A stretch of DNA of 64,000 bases, taken from positions 62,293,103 through 62,357,102 of the forward strand of contig CM057231.1 of NCBI GenBank assembly GCA_029891385.1, written 5' to 3'. The stretch comes from Erythroxylum novogranatense (Eukaryota; Streptophyta; Magnoliopsida; Malpighiales; Erythroxylaceae). Shown here one piece after another: positions 11,632-21,447 of this stretch. The number at the start of each line of letters is the position of its first letter. Positions within the stretch are counted from its first letter, which is position 1. Both the position numbers and the translations under genes were made by a program. The notes beneath the pieces were generated by a model. That model was not told the origin of the DNA, searched no databases, and worked only from the letters and a program-made list of their open reading frames with translations.

Positions 11632-12693
11632 TGAAGTGAATCATACGTTAATACAAGACTTATTATACGATGTATAAATGCACAAGAAGGGGGGGTTGAA
11701 TTGTGTATTTCCCCTCTTTGAAAATCCTTTCAAATGTTTTGTTAAAAGACACTTGTTCTTTTCACAAGAACTACTGTAAATCAAAGTTATAAAATGTTTT
11801 TCGAAAACTTGTTTAAAAACTAGTAAGATTGAAACTTTGAAAGATAAGAGAGATAAGGATAGAGAGTTGTAGGCACAACAATTTTTATACTGATTCAACC
11901 TAAACTGTGGGCTATGTCCAGTCCTCAAATATCTTTATGAGATTTCACTATCTCTCAACAGCTTTACAAGTATTTTTTTTTCTCTGAGCCTCTTCAGGTC
12001 TCTTTACAGTCAGTATTCTTTTACTCTTAGCCTCTGCAGGATATTTGTACTACTTTCTTATAGAAAGGTTTTTCGAGCTTTGTTACAGTAAGATAGCTCT
12101 AAGTTTCGCACAATAATTTCTCTAAAGTATTGATAGCTTTTTGTGTTCGTATTTGTATACGTCGTGTATGTATCTAACTTTGTAATCTTCGACTTCGACT
12201 CATATTTATAGTCTTCGTCTGCAACTGTTTTTTGATTCTTGCTTCTTGCTTCTTTTAATCTTGTTTCTTGAAAAAGCGGTTATTGATTGAGTTACGTAAC
12301 TAACTCAAATGATTCTTGAATCGAGCGCGATTAAACTCATGCACTTTTCATCGTCTGCTTTTATACATGCGCTTTTGACTTACATGCTTTTGCTTCCATC
12401 TGCTTTTGCTTCCGTCTACTTTTGCTTCCATCTGCTTTTGCTTCCGTATGCTTTTGGTTCCGTCTATTTTTCTCCTTTTGTCTGCTTTTCAATAGCTTTC
12501 ATCTGTTTTTCTCCTTTCATCTACTTTTTAGCTTCAAATGCCTTTTGTTTTAAATCTGCTTTTTACGCTTTCATCGCTTTTCAATAACTTATACATTTTT
12601 CTCCTTTAAATGCCTTTTCACTTCAATCGCTTTTCACCTTTCGTTATTTGTACTTCATCAAAATCATTTATGTAAAGTCATTTTGACTTAACA
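11632..12693 (-). mobile_element. Sirevirus-type solo LTR inside the Helitron Rep gene
   Basis: Reading minus, it runs from TGTTAAGTCAAAATGAC (ending at plus 12693) to ...GATTCACTTCA (plus 11632). A perfect 5-bp TSD AAAGT flanks it (11627-11631 and 12694-12698). Length 1062 bp. Inside are a TATA-like ACTCATATTTATAG (near 12198-12211 on the plus strand), the CCCCCC/CTTCTTGTG motif and the CTGCTTTTGCTTCCGTC minisatellite. No internal region remains, so it is a solo LTR left by LTR-LTR recombination. Taking it out with one TSD copy leaves the Helitron frame open across the joint, which confirms both ends. Confidence 0.92.
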
Positions 12694-12698
12694 AAAGT

Positions 12699-13929
12699 GT
12701 ATAAAGGAGCAGTGCTTGTTTGATCGAAAACATTGGTACTGTTTTCTTGTGGAATTAAGCGCTTAATGCGAGGATGTCATCCTGATTCACCCTGTGGAAA
12801 CAAAAGTGGATATTGAAACGGGTCATAGCATGCATAATAAGATTGAATTCTATAGCTCGGACCTGAATAAGTGTAGACTTGGATATGAGGAGATTTATTA
12901 TGTTGTTCATCATCAGTTTCAGTCCATATAGCAGCTATTTGTGATGCAGTAGGAAGATTGTAAATGCGCTGATCAAGACCAGGATAACATCTAAGAACAA
13001 TTTCGTGATTTTCAAGCGACGGAATATCTTTAAGACTTCCAAAGAATCTAGCATAAGGGTTATCTTCAAGAATTGTCATAATGAGCTTCAATGTACTTTT
13101 ATGAAGTTTATTAGAACCGCTGACCCTATTTTGTAGTTCTTCATCAGTATCAAAGAAATAAAGTTGGATTCCAGATACCTTATTGCTTGTCGGCACTAAA
13201 CTGTCAAGGAAATGGTAAACTTGTCCTTAAACACGGAATGTATAAACTCCCTTTGTGTTTTTTGTGAGGTCACGATCATATCTGGCTCCATAGGAAGTGA
13301 AAGCTACATTGTTATTGTATGTACGAACATTCTTTCTGAAATGTTCTGATTCTTCGTCACTATTTAGAAACAAAGATTTTAAAGCATAAGGCATTTGAGG
13401 AGCAACAATAGAAATTTGTCCGGATGAGCTACAAAATGATGGAGGTTCAAGGTAAAATCGTTTTGTGTTACAATATTGACAATCTGGAACAGAAGGGAGC
13501 TGTTGACGTTCAACAAGTAAATTTTGCAAGGATGTTAATGTTGAAGGAAAGGTGCGATGATTTATGCCTTCAAACGTATAAAAAAAAGACATTATCATTA
13601 TGTGGACTAGTTAGGTTGGAAATAGTTTAAACATAGTGAAAAAAAGGTACCTTCATTTATGGGATCAGCATGTATATCAATACATCGGCGACGTATTTGT
13701 TGATAAGAGGGTTCATGACTCCGAAGTTGACTGGTGGAAGGTTCCGTATTAATGAAAGAATTGTTATGTTGAGGAGTAATTGTTTGGTGAAGTGTCGATG
13801 AAGTGGAACTTCTGTTTTTTGCAGCTCGACTTTCTCTACGTCGTCGTAACAATTCTTGTTTTTTTTTTATCATTTGCCATTTCAACATATTTTTGACGTC
13901 TTTTAGCATTTCTATCCATATGTAAATAC
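12699..13929 (-). pseudogene. Helitron Rep-helicase gene, N-terminal part
   Basis: First coding exons of the Helitron gene. The start is the ATG at 13919-13917 (MDRNAKRRQKYVEMAND), 10 bases after a splice acceptor (CCCTCAG|GT at 13930) that ends a 5' UTR intron. The basic leader continues as ELLRRRRESRAA after a one-base slip in an A10 tract (about 13857-13868). An 83-base intron (13568-13650) follows NEG. The next exon has a cysteine motif (CQYCNTKRFYLEPPSFC), then SIVAPQMPYAL and the block DQRIYNLPTASQIAAIW. Decay: TAA at about 13226-13228 (V*GQVYHFL) and a frameshift near 12780, at the conserved YPLLFPQGE motif. The exon is cut by the solo LTR at 12693. Confidence 0.88.
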
Positions 13930-14012
13930 CTGAGGGATCGACATAATATGAACGTCTTTGATCTATCTATTGATGATGTTCGATAAAAATGAATTGTTAG
14001 ATCTATAGACAG

Positions 14013-14027
<15 letters not shown>

Positions 14028-14047
<20 letters not shown>

Positions 14048-14072
14048 GATATATAGATATATATATACAAAC
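14028..14072. repeat. (AT)n microsatellite
   Basis: Uninterrupted AT repeat grading into GATATATA units. It lies upstream of the Helitron gene, within its 5' UTR intron. Confidence 0.85.
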
Positions 14073-14184
14073 AATATAATTGAATATATATTATAAATCA
14101 TATCACAATAAACATGTTAAAAAAAAGATTTTGTTTACGATCTAACAAACTATATGTGGAACAAACATGATTATAAACCATTTA

Positions 14185-14500
14185 AATAACTATAGCAAAA
14201 TTTATAAAATAAATTAATTTAAGTTAACTACACATACCTTAGTACTCAAAGAATACAATAGAGAATAAGCAGGGGACCTTTACAAAATGGAGTATAAACG
14301 CAGTCAGAATGTAAAACGGAGAATTTGATCTATTCAGGTTAATAAATAACTATAGCAGAATTTATACAATAAATTTAGTTAAGCTAAGTATATATACCTT
14401 AGTACTCGAAGAATGCAACAGAGAATAAGCACGAGACCTTACAAAAATGGAGTACAAATGCATTCAGAATGTAGAACGGAGAATTTCAAAAGTAAAAGAA
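14185..14500 (-). repeat. 160-bp tandem duplication with candidate Helitron 5' UTR exon
   Basis: Two diverged copies start at 14185 and 14345 (both AATAACTATAGCA). On the minus strand each contains GAGTACTAAG|GTAT, a good splice donor (about 14238 and 14398). Paired with the acceptor at 13930 this would give a 5' UTR intron for the Helitron gene, so the duplication may have doubled its leader exon. Transcription is inferred only from splice-site look. Confidence 0.55.
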
Positions 14501-14950
14501 GAGGGTAGTTGAGAGAAGTAAAGTTTGGGTGGAGAAAATGTTTCAGCGGTTACGGTAGATTTGATTTAAGGGTTAAGACAGGAGAAAAGGTAAGAAGTTA
14601 GAATATAAAGGTGATGTAAGTTATTTTAAAGACAAAGAAATGGCCCTTGAATGATTGATTGATAAACGGATGCAAAAAAAGCCAAGCAATTATGGCAATT
14701 TCTGAATGTGTAGAGAAGAGTAAAAGCAAGCAATGATAGTAATTTCCGAAGAAGAGAAAATTATTGTAGAAGGTCAATCTGTCAGGAGTAGCACATGTAT
14801 AATAATTAGAAACATGGATAAATAGGTTGTTTGATTTGTTACGTTTGATATGATGCGAGCGTTAAGTTGCAGAAGAGAATTTAAGCAGTAATCGTAAAAA
14901 CAACACCTAATCTTATAACAAATTTTTTATATCGTAATAATTTGAAATTG
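14501..14950. other. No recognisable feature
   Basis: AT-rich, purine-leaning sequence upstream of the Helitron gene. It may hold the Helitron promoter and 5' end, but I cannot place them. Confidence 0.35.
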
Positions 14951-15603
14951 ATGTCGGCTTCATACATTTTGGTGGTCACCGTGTCTTTCCTTATGAGAAG
15001 TAAAAACATTTTGGTGGTGTGGAGAAATCTATCACCTATCAATTGAAACGTCAATCTGTGTTCTGGTCCTCTTCTTCTTCTCCTCTTATTTGTTTACTTC
15101 TGCAATACGTTATTGGCAGTATTTGACATTATTATAGCAGTTAGAAGATCATTCGATACAGGAAAAACACATCTCAATGTTGTGTGAGCACATGAGTGGT
15201 ATCAATGAAACGTCAATCTCTGTTCTGGTCCTCTTCTTCTCTAATTCTCCTCATGTTTGCTTACTTTTGCAATACGTTATTGGCAGGATTCGACATTATT
15301 ATAGCAGTTAGAAGATTATTCGATACAAGAAAAACACATCTCAATGTCTGGTTCATACATTTTGGGGGTTACCGTATCTTTCCTTGCCATAAGTAAAAAA
15401 ATTTGGCGGTCTTCAAAAATCTATCACCTATCAATTGAAACGTCAATCTCTGTTCTGGTCCTCTTCTTCTCTAATTCTCATCATATTTTCTTACTTCTGC
15501 AATATGTTATTGCAAGGATTCGACATTATTATAGCAGTTAGAAGATTATTCGATACAAGAAAACAGATCTGAATGTCTGGTTCTAACATTTTGGGGGTTA
15601 GCG

Positions 15604-18600
15604 TGTTGGACCCCGAACCTTGAGTGACAATTTGACTTAGTAATATGAGTGATAAAGTGGATGAGTTGATTGAAATTGAGTTGAAAATCATGAAAATCAT
15701 GACTAAAAAGAGAAAGAGTGAAAATATGAAAAATTGTGTAATAGTTGACTTTTTGGCCTTGAAAAGTTGACTTTTGATTGAGGCAAAATTTGATAAAATG
15801 GTCTTCTGGAAACTTGTAGGTTATGTTGAGAGCTTTCTGTAGACATAAAGTTTGCGATTTTTCGATATCGGGAGTGAAAGTTATGATCAGTCAAAGTTTA
15901 TGTGTGATAGGGTTGACTTTTGACTTTTAATTATGGCTGAAACTTTGACTGAGAAATTAACCTAGTTAGAGGTTAATTGAGCTTTGATGTTCTTCATGAA
16001 AATTGAAGGGTTTGTTTTGATCTTTATTTCAATATAAAGTATGCAAATTTTCGATCTCGGAATAATAAGTTATGATTTTTACAAGTTTATATTATGGTTT
16101 TAGCATAAATATTAGAGGATAGTATCTTTGACCGAAAAATGGACTCCCGTAGGAGTCGAATTGATGTTTATGTCCTTCGTGAAAGATTTAGAGCTTCCCT
16201 TAAGCTTTCTATAGAGACTAAGTTTGTCAAAATTGGAGTTCGGGATTAAGAATTATGAATTTTGGAAGTTTTAAATTTTTATGTGAAAAGAGAAAAAAAA
16301 GGGGAAATGAAGTCCCCGTCGCTAGGGCGACACGTCGCCGTAGCGATGGCGAGCGTTCGGCTCGCATCACTACGGCGACACATCGCCGTAGTGATGGCGA
16401 GCGTCCGGCGAGCGTCGCCAGGGCGACCCAGCCCTCGCCAGCGCCCGGTCTTGCTGCGTTTCGCTTCGATCTGGCGCCGTTTTGTTTTTCAATCTGACGT
16501 CGTTTGATTTTTCTTGCTTGTTATTTCCTCCAATCCGACCTTTGTTCACTATTTTGCTTATATCTTTTCCGTTCGACATCCGATTGAGTCGATTCTTGCG
16601 GCGTTGGACTCCTAAGACAATTATCTACATCCTCATAGAAATTTGTGAATTTTTTAGATTAAATTAATGGTGATTAATTTAATCAAAGTGAGTCGGGAAA
16701 TTTTTTGAGCATAGTTCAGTGTTTTGTGAAATTCGGGATCTGTAGAGATCCGATTGAAGCAATTCTTGAGGAGAAATAAAGCTAAGACAAGGGGCTACAA
16801 ATCATATGAAGACATGAAATGTCAATTTTGCCCCTAAGACTTTTAATTTTTGAATTTAAGTTTGGATTAGGGTGTAATTTTTAGATTGGGAACACCTGAG
16901 ACTATTTTAAGCATAACTTTTGATATGGGAATCGAAATGAGGCAATTCTTGTTTTGAATTAAACTAGAGACATAAGGCTACAATTTTTATGAAGACATCG
17001 AGTTTCAATTCTGGGATTAAGAATGTGAAGTTTTGGACGGAAATAATCGTACATGAAAAATGTGTTAGAATATGGATATACCCGAACTATTTTACACATA
17101 ACTTTTGATGTAGTGATCGGAATTGAGCGCGGTCAGTGGCGTTGGATTCGTATGATTGAGAGGAACATTTCTCAAGAAGAAAGTTTTAACAAATTCCTTC
17201 AACTTGATAGTGCGAATCAAACCCGCAAGTGAGAATATCATAAAGCAAAGTATAAGGGCAAATTTGGAATTAGGCAAAAAAGGTAAGGTATTTTGGTCTT
17301 TGATCAATTTTTAATGACATGGCATGAGATATTTAAGATGGTTGTCGTTTGTGGTGGCTGAAGACTCACGAAAATTCTAGAGAATTAAGAAGAGAATGAG
17401 AAGAAAGAATAAGAAGAGAAAGGAAGAAATGAAGTTTTCGGATGGGAGAAGAGAGAGAAAGTAAGATTTCGATTTTTTGGTCTTTAAGCATGAGTTTTGC
17501 ATGGATTTCAAGAGGAAAGGGGAAGAAGAACATGGAAACTTGCTTGGAGCTCACATGGCCGAAACTTAGAGAGAGAAGGGAATTTTTAATTGGAAGGAAG
17601 AAAGGAGAAAAGGTCAAATTGAAGCATTGGACAAGATGCTAGCATGGATATGAGGTGGGTAGCATATTTATATTTGGATCTGTAAGCTTAATACGAATTT
17701 TCAAAAATTAAAGAAAGCAAAAATGTGAATTTTTGTTAAATTATTGTTTTTGTAAATGTTTGAAATTATGATTTCTGAATGATTTTTTAAAATGCAAGAT
17801 TGAAGAAATGCTTAGCTTGTGAATGATTTGACAAATTTGAAAAATGTGCTTTATGTAAATGTTGTTTTAAAGAAATAACTTGCATTCATTGCTCTGATTT
17901 TGATCTATACGTGATTAAATTGCTGAATTGAAATTGAATATGTTTATTAATGTGATATGTGAGCCATGTGAATATGCGATTGTGTCCAGTATGAAAAGTT
18001 TGAAAAGTAAGATTTTGAAAGGTGCCTTCGGGCAATTCAAATCTTTGTTTTCGTTTACGTGTTATGTGGGTTCGGTTAGGTCCTTTGGTGAGTCAGTGTT
18101 GTCTCTATTTGTATAACGTTCGCTCGGCTGGCCGCTAGTAGCACGGAGCTCCGATTTCGGACTCCCTCACGGCTACACTGGACCGCTATCTTGAAAGTGT
18201 AATAATGCGTTCATTCCTGTTGCCTGACCGCTATGCGAGAATGTGCGATGACGTTCTTTTTGGACGAACCGCACCATTTTGATATGTTTTGTGATTTTTG
18301 ATTTTGTTTATGTGCATGAAATTTTTCCGATGTGATTGCATTCATGTTTATGAGAAATTTTGAAAAAAAAAGAAAAGAGGTTTTTAACCAGGAAATTTTA
18401 GAAATTTGATATGTAAAGTTTGGAAAATTGAAAAGGGTTTGAGAAAAATATTTGAAAGTTAAAAAGTTTGAAAACTACGCCTTTTGGCAAAAAGCTTGTG
18501 AAAAATGATTTCCGCTTATTTATCAATTTATAAATGTGTTATCCACGAGCTTTCGAGCTCACCCCCTCTTTTATCTCCATCTCCAGGTTTCGAGCAGGAG

Positions 18601-19644
18601 ATCGGATGAAAGAATGTGAAGGCTTATGGTCCGTTTTTGCATCGTTAGTATGGATGTGGAAATATTGAGATTTGGAATATTTTGTAAATGGTTTGAATTT
18701 CCATTAAGTGATTATGATGTTTTTCAGAATGTATGAAGATTATGATTGAATGTTTGAGAGTAAGAAATTGTATATGATTTGGAAATTTGTATATGAGTTT
18801 GGTATTGAATTGAGAATTATGGAAGTATTAGATTTAGGTTTGCGTTTTGCTGGTGTTTGGATTCCGGACGGGAGAGTCCGATGATTCTGAGATCTGTTTG
18901 GCTTTTAGAAGTGTATTTCTTTACCACTTGCGAGTTTGGGTTAGGATAAAGGTAATTATCTTGCCGAAATTTCGATAAAATTAGAATAAAATGTAATTTA
19001 AGATTTGTATGGATAAGTAAGAATATGATCAGACTTAGAGTTCTGCTCTGCATGAGAATGATTTTCCAAAAGTGGAATTTGGTTGTGTGATTTGAATGAG
19101 GTTGACTAATGAGGTAAAAAATGAGAATAAGAAAAGAAAAAAAAATTATACCGGATTTTGGAACGTCTTAGGGTTTCCAACGCGATTGTGATCCTGTGTT
19201 CCTTCTTGTTCTCGGATGTCGGACATTTGTTAAGTATCGATTCCGCTTCGTTTCGTTTTGCTTCGGGACTTTGTTATGTTTCCGCTTGCGATTTGTATTC
19301 GATCCGCTTCGCTACTTTTGGTTTGATTTGATTCAATTCGCTTTGTGATCCAATTTGCATTTCGTTCCGCTTTCGTTTTATTCTGTTTCCGTATGATGCG
19401 ATTCGGTTCCGCTTCGTTTTTCTTTTCGCGTCATCTATTACTTTGTTTCCGATTCGAAAATTTCGTTGCGAAATTTTCGTTTCCATTCGATTCCGTTTTT
19501 CGTTCTGCTTTTTCGGTTGGGATCCGGTGTTTTGGATCGGGTCCCAACATTTATGGTATCAGAGCAAGAAGAGTTTATAAGGAATCATGCGTATGTATGA
19601 GGGAATCTGTATGAGTAGTTGGATTTCGGAAACGGGATCCAACA
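15604..19644 (+). mobile_element. Gypsy LTR plus primer site, deletion derivative with TSD
   Basis: An LTR (TGTTGGACCCC at 15604 to GGGTCCCAACA ending 19549, about 3.95 kb) is followed by the tRNA-iMet primer site TGGTATCAGAGC (19554-19565) and about 80 more bases ending GGGATCCAACA at 19644. A 5-bp duplication with one mismatch flanks the whole (TAGCG 15599-15603, TAACG 19645-19649), and the host repeat continues cleanly on both sides. LTR contents include repeated 'gttatg' blocks, a GC-rich cluster (16315-16445), GACTCCCTCACGGCTACACT (about 18160) and CGAGCTTTCGAGCTCACCCC (about 18545), features of Tekay/Del-type LTRs. No gag or pol remains. Confidence 0.8.
16315..16445 (+). repeat. GC-rich cluster of GTCGCCGTAGCGATGGCGAG repeats
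   Basis: A GC-rich island in otherwise AT-rich LTR sequence, made of near-palindromic GGCGACAC/CGCCGTAG/GATGGCGAGCG units repeated in tandem (two ~57-base copies). Comparable islands occur in unrelated elements (see findings). Confidence 0.8.
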
Positions 19645-19784
19645 TAACGTGTCTTTCCTTGCCACAAGTAAAAAATTTTGGCGGTCTCCAAAAATCTATC
19701 ACCTATCAATTGAAACGTCAATCTCTGTTCTGGTCCTCTTCTTCTCTAATTCTACTCATGTTTGCTTACTTCTGCAATACGTTA

Positions 19785-20640
19785 CTTCTGCTTTTCTTTC
19801 GTCTTCTTTTCTTTCGTCTGTTTTTCTTCGTCTGCTTTTCTTCCATTTGCTTTTGTTTCGTCTGCTTTTCTTACATCTGCTTTTCTTCGTCTGCTTTTCT
19901 TCCGTTTGCTTTTCTTCTGTTTGCTTTTCTTGCGTCTGCTTTTCTTTGTCTGTTTTTCTTTCGTCTGCTTTTCTTGTTTATGCCTTTCTTCATCTGCTTT
20001 TCTTCCATCTGCTTTTCTGACGTCTGCTTTTCTTCGTGTGCTTTTCATCGTCTATTTTTTAATATAACTTTCGTCTGCTTTTTGCTTTCGTCTGCTTTTC
20101 TTTCGTCTTACTTTAATCGTCTTACTTCTATAGTCGTACTTTCACTTCGTCCTACTTGGATTACTTTTACTTCGTCTTACTTTCATCGTCTTACTTTTAT
20201 TGTCTCACTTCTATCGTCTTACTTCCACTTTATCTTACTTTGACTTCGTCTAACTTTTATGGTCTTACTTTGATCGTCTCACTTCACTTCGTCTTACTTT
20301 TATTGTCTTAGTTTAATCGTCTTACTTCTATCGTCTTACTATGACTTCGTCTTACTTTGATCGTCTTATTTTGATCGTCTTACTTGTATCGTCTTACTTT
20401 GACATCGTCTTATTTTTATCGTCTTACTTTCACTTCATCTCATTTTCACTTCGTCTCTCTTTTATCGTCTTACTTCTATCGTCTCACTTTCACTTCGTTT
20501 TTACTTTGATTTCGTCGGACTTTCACATTGTCTTTACTTGGATCGGATTACTTCTATCGTCTTACTTTCACTTCGTCTTACTTTGATCGTCTTATTTTTA
20601 TCGTCTTACTTTGACTTCGTCACTTCGTCTTACTTTTAAT
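19785..20640 (+). repeat. CT-rich minisatellite, 14-base units in two phases
   Basis: 19785-20100 is built from CGTCTGCTTTTCTT units; 20100-20640 from ATCGTCTTACTTTC and CTTCGTCTTACTTT units. The first type matches the minisatellite of the Sirevirus LTR, the second the reverse complement of the array at 4081-5560. Long Ser/Phe/Leu-rich frames here are artefacts of the repeat. Confidence 0.85.
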
Positions 20641-20697
20641 ATAGTGCATGATAAAATAACATGAGTTTATAAGTCGATTTAACTGAAACTGAGAGGA

Positions 20698-21447
20698 AGC
20701 GGTTACCATATTATGCTATATAATATTACAATTCTTCAAGATACAATCTTGATCAACACATTTACAATCTTCCTATTGGATCACAAGTAGCTGCTATATG
20801 GACTGACACTGACGATGAACAACACGATAAATCTCCTCATATCCAAGTCTGCACTACGTCTTCTTTATTTGAGGCATTCTTTTTCAGATTTTTCTCCCCT
20901 GAATGTAGGTGCTCCAAGTTTGTTACTCAGGTCGCGGTTACCATATTATGCTATATAATATTTCAATTTTTCAAGATACAATCTTGATCAACGCATTTAC
21001 AATTTTCCTATTGGATCACAAGTAGCTGCTATATGGACTGACACTGACGATGAACAACATGATAAATCTCCTCATATCCAAGTATGCACTACATCTTCTT
21101 TATTTAAGGCATCCTTTGTCAAAATTTTCTCCCCTGAATGTAGGTACTCTAAGTTTGTTACTCAGGTCCGAGTTATAGAATATTGACTGACACTGACCAA
21201 AAAAACCTCAAAGAAGATTTACAACTAACAGAGGAAACTCCATAAATAACTAAGGCTCCGAGATATGCAGCAATGCCACTGATACTCTTTCGACAGCAAC
21301 AACAACTATGACAACCACCTCCACTGTGACAGAGATAAGAGAAGATGAGGCAATGAGCAAGAAGAGACTCATCAGATCACCCTTAAAGGCACTAAGAAAA
21401 CGTCTTTACATGGAGGAAAGAGAGACGAATCAGCGTAATGCGAGGAC
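20698..21447 (+). pseudogene. Second Helitron remnant: duplicated Rep fragment joined to RPA-like tail
   Basis: On the plus strand, LDQHIYNLPIGSQVAAIWTDT-like coding matches the N-terminal Rep block of the minus-strand Helitron (DQRIYNLPTASQIAAIW). It occurs twice in tandem (copies from about 20699 and 20934, both opening GCGGTTACCATATTATGC). Each copy continues with about 85 unrelated bases before TTACTCAGGTC. After the second copy, coding like GPSYRI follows, then about 21180-21447 a basic, Thr-rich tail (REDEAMSKKRLIRSPLKAL) ending at TAA 21445-21447, resembling an RPA C-terminus. Helicase and most of Rep are missing, so this is an internally deleted, rearranged derivative. The Rep match is clear; the RPA assignment is tentative. 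Confidence 0.75.

Larger units (their letters stand above)
5643..14240 (-). mobile_element. Autonomous-type Helitron (decayed), coding core
   Basis: Minus-strand coding core of a plant Helitron: a Rep-helicase gene (13919 down to 8152) followed by an RPA-like gene (7983 down to 5643). This gene content and order are typical of plant autonomous Helitrons. The true ends (5' TC, 3' hairpin plus CTRR) were not found. The right limit given is a candidate 5' UTR splice donor at about 14238. The element probably extends into the tandem repeats on either side. It is hit by a solo LTR and by several stops and frameshifts, so it is no longer autonomous. Confidence 0.85.
14951..19784 (+). repeat. 229-bp tandem repeat array, split by an LTR insertion
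   Basis: Units contain TTTTGGGGGTTACCGT, CTTTCCTTGCCA, AATTGAAACGTCAATCTCTG and TTCGACATTATTATAGCAG. Unit 1 is 14951-15178. Unit 2 is 15179-15343, missing its first ~85 bases. Unit 3 is 15344-15572. Unit 4 starts at 15573, breaks at 15603, resumes at 19645 and ends abruptly at 19784, where the CT-rich array begins. The spacing between units 3 and 4 is 229 bases. No coding potential. The array lies between two Helitron-derived loci in opposite orientation and could be a subterminal Helitron repeat. Confidence 0.85.

Noticed and set aside
13990..14072. TCTATATATCTATATATAT on the minus strand as a Helitron 5' end
   Set aside because: Only ~70 bases from the ATG, inside a predicted 5' UTR intron, and in a simple AT repeat; no matching 3' end was found.
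16255..16507. Arg/Ala-rich frames at a GC island, possible host gene or CpG island promoter
   Set aside because: The island is a short repeat cluster inside an LTR and similar clusters recur in other LTRs; frames are repeat artefacts.
19587..20243. A 218-codon plus-strand frame, Ser/Phe/Leu-rich, looking like a membrane protein
   Set aside because: Composition comes entirely from the CGTCTGCTTTTCTT repeat; other frames are open as well.
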